Shown: positions 20,796-30,291, counted from the first letter of the stretch. The stretch is DNA of 64,000 nucleotides from Acinetobacter courvalinii (GCF_014635545.1 NZ_BMDA01000003.1:248001-312000), one strand, 5' to 3'. The notes: generated from the letters alone by a model not told the origin. Program-made: numbers and translations.

Positions 20796-20813
20796 CAAAA
20801 TCAAAAAATTAAG

Positions 20814-20849
20814 CTGAATAAATAGAGGTGATTGACTCTATTTATTCAG
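20814..20849 (+). terminator. long hairpin after porin A
   Basis: A perfect 14-bp inverted repeat (20814-20827 and 20836-20849) has an 8-base loop and lies 18 bp after the porin stop. There is no strong T-tract, so it could be a transcript 3'-end stabiliser or a terminator. Confidence 0.55.
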
Positions 20850-20999
20850 TAAGCTGGATTGTTGTTCCGAATGAAGCGGTTGTGTAGCCGCGTTTGCAAA
20901 TCAGTGCAGAATAACCCATAAAAATTCATAATTTTTACATTTTAGTCCTGTATGGTAGGGCTATAAATCTGTCATGGATAGTATGGATAACAACGTAAA

Positions 21000-21560
21000 A
21001 TGATTTTTAAAGATACAAATATTGCTTTGTTTAACAGTATCAATACGTTTGCCAAGGATTCTCCTGTTTTAGACAAGATCGTAATTTTTTTAGCTGAAGA
21101 TTTAAATACGGTTTTTATTAGTTTTCTGGTGTTGTTATTGGTGCTTCAGTGGAAAACCTATGGTCTTCTGTTCGCAAAAACCTTGTTGATTGTGCTGTTT
21201 TCACTGGTGATAAGTGATGTGATCGAATTCTTTTATCATCATCCTCGACCATTCCAGCTGCATTTGGGCGATAAATTAATTGGGCATGGTGCCTCATCTT
21301 CTTTTCCGAGCCAACATACTTTAACCATTGTGATTATTGCCTTCTCTTATTTGCTGGCGGGTTTTAAAAAGATTGGTATCGTCGGTTTGGTGCTGAGTCT
21401 GGTGGTGGGCGCATCCCGAGTTTTTGTAGGTGTACATTTTCCTTTCGATATCGTCGGTTCTTTTATTATCGGATTTATGTTGGTTGTTGCCACCAATTAT
21501 GCTGTAAAAGAAATGACGTTAAGAATCAGACGAATCCGCCCAATCCGTGTGATCGACTAG
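21000..21560 (+). CDS. PAP2-family phosphatase, undecaprenyl-diphosphatase type
   Basis: This membrane phosphatase of the BcrC/YbjG style recycles undecaprenyl pyrophosphate or acts on a related lipid phosphate. The three PAP2 signature motifs are visible: HHPRP (Arg83), FPSQH (His106) and SRVFVGVHFPFDIVGS (Arg140, His146, Asp150). The 186-residue protein has about five transmembrane segments. It is monocistronic with a terminator at 21581. The exact substrate is inferred from the family only. Confidence 0.86.
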   Translation: MIFKDTNIALFNSINTFAKDSPVLDKIVIFLAEDLNTVFISFLVLLLVLQWKTYGLLFAKTLLIVLFSLVISDVIEFFYHHPRPFQLHLGDKLIGHGASSSFPSQHTLTIVIIAFSYLLAGFKKIGIVGLVLSLVVGASRVFVGVHFPFDIVGSFIIGFMLVVATNYAVKEMTLRIRRIRPIRVID

Positions 21561-21580
21561 TTTTGAGATATACCTAAAGA

Positions 21581-21606
21581 AAAACGGAGCAGAGGCTCCG
21601 TTTTTT
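21581..21606. terminator. bidirectional rho-independent terminator
   Basis: AAAACGGAGC (21581-21590) pairs with GCTCCGTTTT (21595-21604) around AGAG. It lies between the convergent PAP2 and HmuY-like genes. Confidence 0.85.
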
Positions 21607-21611
21607 ATGAC

Positions 21612-22838
21612 TTATTTGGCTGGCTGGATATCCAGTTCAAAGGTCCATGTGGTGGCACTTGAGGCGTTGCTAGGGTCTGCATATTTGACATCTGTGAGAT
21701 GTAGACGAGCGTAGCTGTTGCCTTTATTTCCTCGAATGATTGTTGCACCCTCAGGATTCGCTTTTAGCATATGGGCTGCTTGTAGACCATCTGCCTGTGC
21801 TGCACTTAAGGTTGGATAATAGTTATACCAGCCATAAGTGAGTTTTTGAGGGTATGTTCCCTTAAAGGTTGGATTCAAAATGGAGGTAATACTGTTAGAA
21901 CCCCATTTGATATTGGTTGTAGAAGCAGCTGCTTTTAAATCAGCTTCTGTAGAGACATACGCATTACTATCTTTAAACTTATCAATGATTGGTTTACCGT
22001 CGGCAGAATAGAATCCTGCTGGTTGTGAGGCAACCATACTGCCTATACCTTGATTAAGTTGAACATTGTAGCGATTAAATGCGAGTTGCCATTGTCCTGT
22101 TACATTTTTACTGGTGGTACCTGTAATCAGATCAACATAGTTCCAGCCTTGAGTCGCATCAATCGTTAGGATTTTTACGTCATGAGGAAGTTGTGTATTG
22201 ATATAACGGATTGAAATATAACCTGAGGTGGTGCCTTGATAATAATTATAAATTTGCACTGCAAACACAGGTTTCTCATAGCTTCCAATTGCTGTTGCAG
22301 CGCTTGAATCGGTCGTGACCAAGAAAGTTTTAAAGTTTGGTGACATACGATGATCACCAAACAGATCATATTCAAAGAAGCTGTTGCTGCCCGATGAAGT
22401 GTCCATGAATGCATTGCTATATGCATCTACACTCCATGCCTGAGCTGGTAAACTGCCGCTTTGTGTTGCATCCAGTTCTTTGGATAGGTTTGTCCATGTT
22501 GCATCAAATGGTGAATAAAGAGCACCGCCATTGCCTGAACCGCTTACACCACTGTTGGTAAATAAAAGTGGGGTACGTGTGCCCATTGCAAATTTGAGAT
22601 CCCAGTCGGTTGTGGTACATGAAATTTCCGCTTGCATGTCGATATCATAACAATAAGCGTTATTTGCAGTGGGTGTAATGCTCCATTGTTTGCCTTTTAC
22701 TGTAAATAGATCGGTATTGGTCACAGGCGGATTGCTGGTTCCACTGTTATCTGATGATCCACCTCCACCGCCACAAGCGATCAGAAGGGTACTTAAGGTA
22801 CTTAAAGCAAATAACTTGGCGAAATTAAGATGAGACAT
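21612..22838 (-). CDS. HmuY-family heme-binding-type lipoprotein
   Basis: HmuY proteins are surface or periplasm-facing lipoproteins that capture heme for a TonB-dependent receptor. A lipoprotein signal ends at LLIAC with Cys22, followed by a Gly/Ser linker. HmuY-like strands occur twice: TTDWDLKFAMG (about residues 76-86) with a GNGGA loop, and GQWQLAFNRYNVQLNQG (about 248-264). The 408-residue protein may therefore hold two HmuY-like units. It follows the receptor gene by 20 bp on the same strand. Heme binding is inferred from family and context. Confidence 0.8.
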   Translation of the reverse strand: MSHLNFAKLFALSTLSTLLIACGGGGGSSDNSGTSNPPVTNTDLFTVKGKQWSITPTANNAYCYDIDMQAEISCTTTDWDLKFAMGTRTPLLFTNSGVSGSGNGGALYSPFDATWTNLSKELDATQSGSLPAQAWSVDAYSNAFMDTSSGSNSFFEYDLFGDHRMSPNFKTFLVTTDSSAATAIGSYEKPVFAVQIYNYYQGTTSGYISIRYINTQLPHDVKILTIDATQGWNYVDLITGTTSKNVTGQWQLAFNRYNVQLNQGIGSMVASQPAGFYSADGKPIIDKFKDSNAYVSTEADLKAAASTTNIKWGSNSITSILNPTFKGTYPQKLTYGWYNYYPTLSAAQADGLQAAHMLKANPEGATIIRGNKGNSYARLHLTDVKYADPSNASSATTWTFELDIQPAK

Positions 22839-22858
22839 TGGTATTGATCCTATAAAGA

Positions 22859-24916
22859 TTATTTCAGATTGCTGTTCCAGTTAAAGCGAAGCCCCATGTA
22901 GGTATATCGACCGGCAATCGGGCGATAATCTACTGCACTAGAAAAATTACGTTGTTCATTGAAAAGATTGTCGATACCGGCAAAAGCACTGATATATCTG
23001 TTGATGTGATAATCCACTTGCGAGTCGAATGTCACCCAGCTTGGCGACTGTTGCTGATTGGCACTATCGCCGTATTCATTGCTTTGGTAACGGCCGCGTA
23101 GGGTCAAATCAAGCTGATCATTCAAGGCATAATCTGCGCCTAAACGTGCAATATGTTTGGGGCGTCGTGTTAATAGGGTATTGCTGGTTTTATCTTTTGC
23201 TTCGGTATAGGTATACGCACCATTCACCGAGAAATAAGGTGTCAGCTTCCATTTGGCAGATGTTTCAATCCCTTTGGTCTCCGCCTTGGCAACGTTGCTG
23301 TAGCTGTATTGAGTGATGCCATTGACCGTCGTGGCATGATCAAAATCGGTTTGGATCAGGTCCTGAATATCATTCCAGAACAGGTTGATATCCGCATTCC
23401 AGCGATCATTTTGAACCAGACTTAGTCCAAGTTGATAACTGGCCGATGACTCTGGTTTTAAGTTGGGATTGCCAATGACGATATAACCTAAGTGACTATG
23501 ATCAAAAGAATAAAAACGTTCTTTTAAGTTAGGTACGCGATAGCCTTGACCATAACTCAGGCGCAGATCGGCGAGTAGATCATTCTGGTCGTAAAAACGA
23601 TATTTGCTACTGAGTTTAAAGGCATTGTGATCGCCAAAATCATCATCATTCTGGAAACGCCAGCCGATCACAGCATCAAGGTTTTGTACGAGATTAAAGT
23701 CATTTTGAACATAAAATTCATGCCGATCCCGCTTTACCGAACCGCCTTGCATCTCAAATTTACCGTTATTGCTTTGCTCTAACTTTTCTTCATGCCAGTC
23801 ATAGCCCAATTGCCAGTTTTGCTTATTCCATTTGGGTAACGTCAGTTGCGAGCTGAAATGATTATTTTCCTGATTCGAGTGTCTTAAAGCAGAAAGGTAT
23901 CTATCTAAAGTTTGGGTCGAGGTTGAGTCATAGGTTTCATGGACAGCTTTTAAATCGATCTTACTATTTTTGATAAAATTAAATTGTGAACCCGCACTGA
24001 AACGTTGGCGTTCAATATCTTCAAGTTTGTATTGTTTTAAATAAAATGGCGGAACGAAATTTAGACTTCGCTGGTGATCTTTTTCTTTATATTCATTGAA
24101 ATCTGCCCATAGCATAAATTGGTCTGAAGGCTGCCATGCACCATAAAATGCATACTGTTGACGCTTTTGCTCATCACCTTGTTGAGGATAATCGTTCGGA
24201 TTAACGGCAAAGCCATCGCTACTAAACTGGTCTGCGATGATGCGACCTTTTAAAGTGGCATTTGCCGCTTCAATACTGACTTTCTGATGGTGATTATTGA
24301 TCGATGTATTTTTACCATTTGCATTTTGTTTACCATAAGAGCCAATATCGACTTGCCCTGAAATGGCAACACCGTCTTGCACTTTTTTAGTGATGATATT
24401 GATCACACCACCCATTGCAGATGAGCCATATTGTGCCGAAGCTGCGCCTTTAATAACTTCAATATGCTCAATCACTCCAATTAAATATTGATCTAAATCA
24501 ACAGTAGAACTGGTACTGGCAGCAAGTGGCAGACCATCAATCAGAATCAGCACCTGATCGCTACTCAGACCTTGTAATGAAATTTCATAACCTGATTTGC
24601 CATGAATTTCTCTTAACAAGATGCCTGGAATATTTTCCAAAGCATCTTTTAAGGTAATGGCATTGGTTCTTTTTAATTCTTCTTCATCAATAATTTCAGT
24701 TCGAATCGGACTATCAATTAATTTTTTTTCTGAACGTGTGCCGGTTACCACAATGGTATCGAGAACATGCAGAGGTGTTTTATTAACTGCATAAGTTGAT
24801 TGCTCGGCTGCATACACAGAAGGAGAAATCAAACCTGCTGCTAAAAGAGAAGCAAATAAAATATTAGGTTTAGAACAAAATTGAGGAGAGAGTATATTCA
24901 CAATAGTTAATCGCAA
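22859..24916 (-). CDS. TonB-dependent outer-membrane receptor (heme/iron type)
   Basis: This 685-residue receptor has a signal peptide (cleaved near VYA-AEQS, about residue 37) and a TonB box at DTIVVTG (about 53-59). A plug domain follows with RGLSSDQV-type features (SLQGLSSDQVLILIDG), then a 22-strand barrel ending in GLRFNWNSNLK. The MGGVINIITKK plug segment is typical of heme, vitamin B12 and colicin-type receptors. It forms an operon with the HmuY-like gene, so heme or hemoprotein uptake is the best guess. A Fur-box-like sequence lies upstream. Confidence 0.9.
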   Translation of the reverse strand: MRLTIVNILSPQFCSKPNILFASLLAAGLISPSVYAAEQSTYAVNKTPLHVLDTIVVTGTRSEKKLIDSPIRTEIIDEEELKRTNAITLKDALENIPGILLREIHGKSGYEISLQGLSSDQVLILIDGLPLAASTSSTVDLDQYLIGVIEHIEVIKGAASAQYGSSAMGGVINIITKKVQDGVAISGQVDIGSYGKQNANGKNTSINNHHQKVSIEAANATLKGRIIADQFSSDGFAVNPNDYPQQGDEQKRQQYAFYGAWQPSDQFMLWADFNEYKEKDHQRSLNFVPPFYLKQYKLEDIERQRFSAGSQFNFIKNSKIDLKAVHETYDSTSTQTLDRYLSALRHSNQENNHFSSQLTLPKWNKQNWQLGYDWHEEKLEQSNNGKFEMQGGSVKRDRHEFYVQNDFNLVQNLDAVIGWRFQNDDDFGDHNAFKLSSKYRFYDQNDLLADLRLSYGQGYRVPNLKERFYSFDHSHLGYIVIGNPNLKPESSASYQLGLSLVQNDRWNADINLFWNDIQDLIQTDFDHATTVNGITQYSYSNVAKAETKGIETSAKWKLTPYFSVNGAYTYTEAKDKTSNTLLTRRPKHIARLGADYALNDQLDLTLRGRYQSNEYGDSANQQQSPSWVTFDSQVDYHINRYISAFAGIDNLFNEQRNFSSAVDYRPIAGRYTYMGLRFNWNSNLK

Positions 24917-24936
24917 TGAAAATTATTCCATAAATT

Positions 24937-24955
24937 AAATGGTAATCATTCTCAC
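24937..24955. promoter_or_regulatory. putative Fur box
   Basis: Read on the minus strand the core is AATGATTACCATT, matching 11 of 13 positions of the core AATGATAATCATT of the Fur consensus. It lies 20-40 bp upstream of the receptor start. A possible -35 (TTGTAA) and -10 (TACCAT) flank and overlap it. Iron repression of the receptor operon, and possibly of the divergent gene, is inferred. Confidence 0.6.
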
Positions 24956-25067
24956 AATAATTTACAATGCTTTACAGGTTTATTTCAAAAAGATACAAGC
25001 GACTGAACTAGGGGAAGTTGCTTTATTTAATTGATTCAGTAATTTAGCGTCGAGTTGAGATTTTTAT

Positions 25068-26054
25068 ATGAAGCTTAAGTTGTCTTATGTTTTTGTAACT
25101 GCACTGATGATGGGGATCAGTAGTGTGAATGCTGCACAACAGCCAGTAAAATTGGCGGATGCTTTACAACAGCAATCTTTGCATGAAAATCTGACACAAG
25201 AACAAGCGCGTCAGGCCATCCTGAAAATGGCAGGAGAATACAAAGTTGATTTCCGCTTTGAAGAGCTTTATTCACTCAAACCAGACTATAAAGTTAAAAA
25301 AGATGATCTATCCAGTGGTTATGAAACTGTTGTGGTTTTAGAAAATACGCCAAATAAAGTGTCGTTACAGCATATTTTGGTTGCAGAGGGGCACGTGGTG
25401 AAGCACTGGCGTCAGGACTGGGAATATGAACCGACCAAGATGTGGAGTTATATTGGGGATTATCGCTGGAAAAGTATTGATTTAAAGCCAGAACAGAGCA
25501 AAGGCAAATGGCTGCAAACGGTATGGCAAGTTGATGATTCTCCTCGTTATGCAGGCTTGGGTACATGGACCAAAGATAATGGTGCAGTGGAGTGGGTATC
25601 GAATGAAACCTACCGCCCGTTACCACGCCGTGAGCATACCACGCGTAATGATTATGACGTGATTATTGGGATTAATCGCCATGCACTTACTGCAACGGGG
25701 TGGGTGCATGAGCAAGACAATATTAAATTTGATACCAAGACCAATACGGCACTTGCCCGTGAGCTGGGAGTTAACCAATACAATAAAGTTGAAGGCTATG
25801 ATTTCAAGGCTGCTTATGATTACTGGAAGAAGAATGCAGCTTACTGGAGCGCAGTCAGAGATACATGGGCGAATGCATTTAACCAGAATCAAATCGTGGC
25901 ATTAAAATTTGCAGGAAAAAATGAGAAATCTCATTTTAGTTATTTTAATGATCAGGCAAAGTCAGTCGCAGGAAAAACGGTCAAAGCAGAACAATTGCAA
26001 ACCCAAGCGAAAACCTTACTTAACCAGCAGCTTGTGGAAGGCAAGCTTCATTAA
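25068..26054 (+). CDS. secreted DUF6607-like protein
   Basis: The 328-residue exported protein has a signal peptide cleaved at about VNA-AQQP (residue 23). The body contains HWRQDWEYEP, QVDDSPRYAGLGTW and PLPRREHTTRNDYDV, the wording I associate with the DUF6607 family. That family is found in Acinetobacter and Bacteroidetes and has no known activity. It is divergent from the TonB receptor/HmuY operon across a 151-bp region with a Fur-like box, so a role in iron or heme handling is plausible but unproven. Confidence 0.72.
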   Translation: MKLKLSYVFVTALMMGISSVNAAQQPVKLADALQQQSLHENLTQEQARQAILKMAGEYKVDFRFEELYSLKPDYKVKKDDLSSGYETVVVLENTPNKVSLQHILVAEGHVVKHWRQDWEYEPTKMWSYIGDYRWKSIDLKPEQSKGKWLQTVWQVDDSPRYAGLGTWTKDNGAVEWVSNETYRPLPRREHTTRNDYDVIIGINRHALTATGWVHEQDNIKFDTKTNTALARELGVNQYNKVEGYDFKAAYDYWKKNAAYWSAVRDTWANAFNQNQIVALKFAGKNEKSHFSYFNDQAKSVAGKTVKAEQLQTQAKTLLNQQLVEGKLH

Positions 26055-26062
26055 AAGGGCTA

Positions 26063-26135
26063 TGCGCTCAGCGGGACTCGAACCCACGTCGGTCGCTTAG
26101 GAGGCAACTGCTCTATCCAGTTAAGCTATAAGCGC
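26063..26135 (-). tRNA. tRNA-Arg, anticodon CCT
   Basis: The minus-strand sequence folds as a cloverleaf. The acceptor stem GCGCTTA pairs with TGAGCGC and the discriminator is A. The anticodon arm is GTTGC-CTCCTAA-GCGAC with CCT at the anticodon. The T arm carries TTCGAGT. The 73 bases do not encode CCA. It decodes AGG, a rare arginine codon. The gene begins 8 bp beyond the stop of the convergent DUF6607-like gene. Confidence 0.95.
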
Positions 26136-26155
26136 ATAATTTGATGATTATAAAC

Positions 26156-26187
26156 AAAAAAGTGACTGCAAACGCAATCACTTTTTG
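26156..26187 (-). terminator. probable terminator of the amino-acid permease gene
   Basis: A hairpin AAAAAGTGACTGC / GCAATCACTTTTT (about 26157-26169 and 26174-26186) has one internal mismatch. It lies 18 bp past the permease stop on the minus strand. It also separates the permease from the downstream tRNA gene. Confidence 0.65.
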
Positions 26188-26204
26188 AGGAAACCGATCA
26201 ACTG

Positions 26205-27563
26205 TTAGTTTTCAGTATTACGATTTAAAAACTTATAGAAAATAAACATCAGTACAATCCAGATTGGAATCATCAGCACTGATTCTTTAAAGCCTTGCTG
26301 CCACATGATATACAGCACAACACCAATAAAGGCCAACACCAGATAGTTACTGAATGGAGACCACAGCGCAGGATATGAGGTTTTGATTTGTGCAGTTTTA
26401 ATATGACGACGATATTTCAAATGGGTCAAGCTGATCATGGCCCAGTTTAAAACCAAAGCACCCACCACGACATACATCAAATGACCTAAGGCATCTTCAG
26501 GCACAAAGTAATTAAGTAACACACAGCCAAAGATCAGGAACGCAGAGAGCAGTACTGCTGGAACTGGCACACCTTGCTTATTGGTTTTGGTAAAGATTTT
26601 CGGCGCATTGCCTTGTTGGGCTAAACCAAAGACCATACGGCTATTGGCATACATTCCGCTGTTATATACCGACAATGCCGCCGTCAGGATAATAAAGTTC
26701 AGTAAATGTGCGGCCCAACCGATCCCCATCTGACTGAAAATCATCACGAATGGACTCTTATCCAAACCACCAAGATCGAGCTGGTTCCAAGGTACAAGCG
26801 ACAACAGGATCGCCAGTGAACCGACATAGAATACCAAAATACGAATCACCACCTGGTTAATCGCTTTAGGAATTGTGGTCTTTGGATCTTTGGCTTCTGC
26901 TGCGGCCATCCCAATCAGTTCAATTCCCCCAAAGGCAAACATCAAGAATGCCAACATGTAGAACAGACCATCGAAGCCATGCGGGAAAAAGCCGCCCTGT
27001 GACCAAAGGTTGCTAAATGAAGCTGTTGAGTTTGCATCGGCAGTGAACAGGAGGAACAGACCAAACAGGATCATGGCCACGACAGCTGTCACCTTGATGA
27101 TCGCTAACCAGAACTCTGATTCACCATAAAATTTAACATTGGTCAGGTTGACTGCGGTAATCACCACAAAGAAAAACAAGACCGACTGCCAGGCGGGAAT
27201 TTGCGGCCACCAGTAATTAATATATTTACCTACGGCGGTGAGCTCAGTCATTGCCACAAGGATGTAGAGCACCCAATAGTTCCAGCCTGTAATAAAACCT
27301 GGAAATTTACCCCAATACTTATAAGCAAAATGACTAAATGAACCTGCAACAGGTTCTTCAACAATCATTTCACCTAAATGACGCATGATTAGAAAAACAA
27401 TCAAGCCGCCAATCGCATACCCCAAAATAATAGATGGTCCAGCAGACTGGATAATTTGCGCAGAACCTAAAAATAAGCCCGTACCAATTGCTCCACCCAT
27501 CGCGATGAGTTGGATATGGCGGTTTTTTAGTCCACGCTGAAGTTGAGAAGAATCGTTGTTCAA
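26205..27563 (-). CDS. amino-acid permease (AAT family, AroP/ProY-like)
   Basis: This proton-coupled amino-acid importer of the inner membrane has 452 residues and about 12 transmembrane segments. The family N-terminus RGLKNRHIQLIAMGGAIGTG (residues 10-29) and GPSIILGYAIGG are present. The AAAEAKDPKTTIPKAINQV segment (about 224-242) is typical of AroP, PheP, ProY and CycA. The ATG at 27563 is used. The substrate cannot be decided among aromatic amino acids, proline and others. It appears monocistronic. Confidence 0.88.
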   Translation of the reverse strand: MNNDSSQLQRGLKNRHIQLIAMGGAIGTGLFLGSAQIIQSAGPSIILGYAIGGLIVFLIMRHLGEMIVEEPVAGSFSHFAYKYWGKFPGFITGWNYWVLYILVAMTELTAVGKYINYWWPQIPAWQSVLFFFVVITAVNLTNVKFYGESEFWLAIIKVTAVVAMILFGLFLLFTADANSTASFSNLWSQGGFFPHGFDGLFYMLAFLMFAFGGIELIGMAAAEAKDPKTTIPKAINQVVIRILVFYVGSLAILLSLVPWNQLDLGGLDKSPFVMIFSQMGIGWAAHLLNFIILTAALSVYNSGMYANSRMVFGLAQQGNAPKIFTKTNKQGVPVPAVLLSAFLIFGCVLLNYFVPEDALGHLMYVVVGALVLNWAMISLTHLKYRRHIKTAQIKTSYPALWSPFSNYLVLAFIGVVLYIMWQQGFKESVLMIPIWIVLMFIFYKFLNRNTEN

Positions 27564-27934
27564 AGGACTGAGCTCGACGAGGAATTAACTGGATTATTCT
27601 AATAGATTGATTGATTTTCGCCTAGTAAAAGTACAGCATTGCCATGACTGCAAAGTTGTTTTTAAAAATTATTTAAAATTATATATTTAGATTAATATTA
27701 ATGTGAAATTTGCTTCATATTTATACCGTAAAATCCGATTCTTGTTTTTCCCGACGGATGGATTCGCATTTTTGCCATTGTACAAGTCATGAAAAATACT
27801 CAATATAATGCACAGATTTTATCCATGAAAATATAATCAGGCACCATTGGTCGTATGGTATTTATAACGGCTGTGCAGTAATTTGAGATGCAAAATACCG
27901 CTGCACCAAGAATATGATAAAAGGAAGAATGGAC
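27564..27934. other. intergenic region between permease and prpF
   Basis: About 370 bases separate divergent genes and should hold both promoters. It includes an AT-rich segment at 27655-27720. No RNA gene or convincing operator was recognised. Confidence 0.4.
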
Positions 27935-29122
27935 ATGAGCTCAGTACCGCAAATCAAAGTCGCTGCAACCTATATGCGCGGTGGCACAAGTAAAGGGGTA
28001 TTTTTCAAACTGGATGATTTACCCGTAGCGGCACAGGTAGCAGGCAAGGCACGTGATCAACTACTTTTACGCGTGATTGGCAGTCCGGACCCTTATGGCA
28101 AGCAGATTGACGGGATGGGCGGTGCAACCTCCAGTACCAGTAAAACCGTGATTCTGGCAAAAAGTTCAGAGCCAGACCATGATGTGGATTATCTATTTGG
28201 ACAAGTCTCCATTGATCAGCCATTTGTGGACTGGAGTGGCAACTGCGGCAACCTCACCGCTGCTGTAGGTTCATTTGCGATTTCTAATGGTTTGGTCGAT
28301 GCTGACCGTATTCCTGAAAATGGCATCTGTACGGTACGCATCTGGCAGAAGAATATCCAGAAAACCATTATCGCACATGTGCCTGTGAGCAATGGCGAAG
28401 TACAGGAAACTGGTGATTTTGAACTGGACGGGGTAACGTTTCCGGCAGCAGAAGTTCAGATTGAATTTTTAGATCCTGCAGATGATGGTGAAGAAGGCAG
28501 CGATATGTTCCCGACAGGAAATGTTGTGGATCAATTGACTGTTCCTGAGGTCGGTACCTTTGACGCAACATTTATTAATGCAGGCATTCCAACCATTTTT
28601 CTGAATGCCGAAGATATCGGTTATCAAGGGACGGAATTACAAGATCATATTAACGGCGATGCAGCTGCTTTAGCGCGTTTTGAAAAAATCCGTGCCTATG
28701 GCGCGGTGCACATGGGGCTGATTAAAGACATTTCAGAAGCAGCTGCACGCCAGCACACTCCTAAAATTGCATTTGTATCAAAACCAAAATCGTACACGTC
28801 TTCAAGTGGTAAAGCGGTTGCGAGCAGTGATGTCGATTTACTGGTTCGTGCCTTGTCGATGGGCAAGTTACATCATGCCATGATGGGAACTGCCGCGGTG
28901 GCAATTGGTACAGCTGCCGCCATTCCGGGTACGCTGGTGAATTTGGCAGCTGGGGGCGGTGAACGTGAAGCCGTTCGTTTTGGTCATCCTTCCGGCACCT
29001 TACGTGTGGGTGCTCAAGCCGAACTGATTGATGGCAAATGGGCTGTGAAAAAAGCCATTATGAGCCGTAGTGCGCGTGTATTGATGGAAGGCTGGGTGCG
29101 TGTACCTGGGGATGCCTTCTAG
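27935..29122 (+). CDS. prpF: 2-methylaconitate cis-trans isomerase PrpF
   Basis: PrpF isomerises the 2-methylaconitate made by AcnD in the methylcitrate cycle of propionate breakdown. The family start VAATYMRGGTSKGVFF is at about residues 9-24. The WSGNCGNLTAAVG active-site Cys region (about 99-111) and the C-terminal GHPSGTLRVGA (about 348-358) are also present. ATG 27935 fits best with AAAGGAAG about 10 bp upstream; ATGs at 27914 and 27929 are alternatives. No prpB, prpC or acnD adjoins it in this window, so it stands apart from the usual prp operon. Confidence 0.9.
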   Translation: MSSVPQIKVAATYMRGGTSKGVFFKLDDLPVAAQVAGKARDQLLLRVIGSPDPYGKQIDGMGGATSSTSKTVILAKSSEPDHDVDYLFGQVSIDQPFVDWSGNCGNLTAAVGSFAISNGLVDADRIPENGICTVRIWQKNIQKTIIAHVPVSNGEVQETGDFELDGVTFPAAEVQIEFLDPADDGEEGSDMFPTGNVVDQLTVPEVGTFDATFINAGIPTIFLNAEDIGYQGTELQDHINGDAAALARFEKIRAYGAVHMGLIKDISEAAARQHTPKIAFVSKPKSYTSSSGKAVASSDVDLLVRALSMGKLHHAMMGTAAVAIGTAAAIPGTLVNLAAGGGEREAVRFGHPSGTLRVGAQAELIDGKWAVKKAIMSRSARVLMEGWVRVPGDAF

Positions 29123-29142
29123 GCATTACTGAGAACGATGTG

Positions 29143-29172
29143 ATAAAGCCTTCATTTGAAGGCTTTATTATT
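29143..29172 (+). terminator. rho-independent terminator of prpF
   Basis: A perfect 11-bp stem (29143-29153 and 29158-29168) with an ATTT loop starts 20 bp after prpF and is followed by a T-rich stretch. Confidence 0.8.
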
Positions 29173-29282
29173 TGGAATCGATTAAAATTACAAATGCAAT
29201 TTCTTCAGATAAATAGTGTTATGATGTCGCCATTCTGGCAAGTCTTGTCATTTTCCTTCCATTAAGATTTCCCGAGGCAATT

Positions 29283-30200
29283 GTGTCATCTATTTCTCAA
29301 GTTAATGCGGATGTTTTAAAACAAGCTCAACAACGTATTCAACAGGATTTATTGACAGCATTGGCTGCATTTTCGATTCCAGAACCTTTAAAAGCAGCTG
29401 TTCATCATGCCGTCATGCTTGGTGGAAAGCGTGTTCGTCCAGCACTCTGTTATGCCACAGCGTCTTTGCAACCGAATCACAATTTTGCAGCGGCCCGCCG
29501 TGCAGCAGTGGCGGTTGAACTGATCCATTGTTATTCATTGGCGCATGATGATTTACCATGTATGGACAATGATTTACTGCGCCGTGGACAGCCGACTTGT
29601 CATGTCGCCTTTGGTGAAGATACGGCACTGTTGGCAGGTGATATTTTACAGTCGATGGCCTTTGAAATCCTGGGTAGTCGTCTGTTTGATGAACAGGGCC
29701 AGGGAACTGAAGCCGCGATTGTGTTGAAGCAGGTACAGATCTTGGCGACCGCGAGTTCAAAAATGGTCTGTGGTCAGGTCCTGGATTTGCAGGCAGAAGG
29801 GGCCGGTAAGCAAGTTAATCAGGCCGAATTGGAAAATATTCACCGCAATAAAACCGGTGCCTTGATTCAGGCAGCGATTATGATGGGTGCTGTAACCATC
29901 TTTGCGGGCACGGATCAGGCGATTCCTAAATTACGTCAATTTGGGCAAACTATTGGTCTGGCATTTCAGGTCCAAGATGACATTCTGGATATTACCGCCA
30001 GCACAGAAACCTTGGGCAAAACCGCAGGTAAAGATGAGCAAACGCAGAAGTCGACCTATCCTGCCTTAATGGGGCTGGAACAGGCACAAGCGTATGCGCA
30101 AAGTTTGCATGATCAGGCCTTTGACGCTTTAGCGTATTTTGGGGATGATGCCAAAGAACTGGTCGACATTTCGAAGTTTTTGCTAGCGCGTAAAAGTTGA
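29283..30200 (+). CDS. ispA: (2E,6E)-farnesyl diphosphate synthase
   Basis: IspA condenses isopentenyl diphosphate with DMAPP and GPP to give FPP, the precursor of undecaprenyl phosphate and ubiquinone side chains. The first Asp-rich motif HDDLPCMDND is at residues 88-97 (DDxxxxD form of short-chain bacterial enzymes) and the second, QDDILD, is in the C-terminal half. The GTG start at 29283 has GAGG upstream. The 305-residue length is normal. It appears monocistronic. Confidence 0.94.
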   Translation: MSSISQVNADVLKQAQQRIQQDLLTALAAFSIPEPLKAAVHHAVMLGGKRVRPALCYATASLQPNHNFAAARRAAVAVELIHCYSLAHDDLPCMDNDLLRRGQPTCHVAFGEDTALLAGDILQSMAFEILGSRLFDEQGQGTEAAIVLKQVQILATASSKMVCGQVLDLQAEGAGKQVNQAELENIHRNKTGALIQAAIMMGAVTIFAGTDQAIPKLRQFGQTIGLAFQVQDDILDITASTETLGKTAGKDEQTQKSTYPALMGLEQAQAYAQSLHDQAFDALAYFGDDAKELVDISKFLLARKS

Positions 30201-30291
30201 TATTCATTTCTTAAAATATGTATTCTGATTAATTATTTAAAGTAATGAGATAGCTTTAATTATCGAAATTTAATCTAGGTTACATATATTT

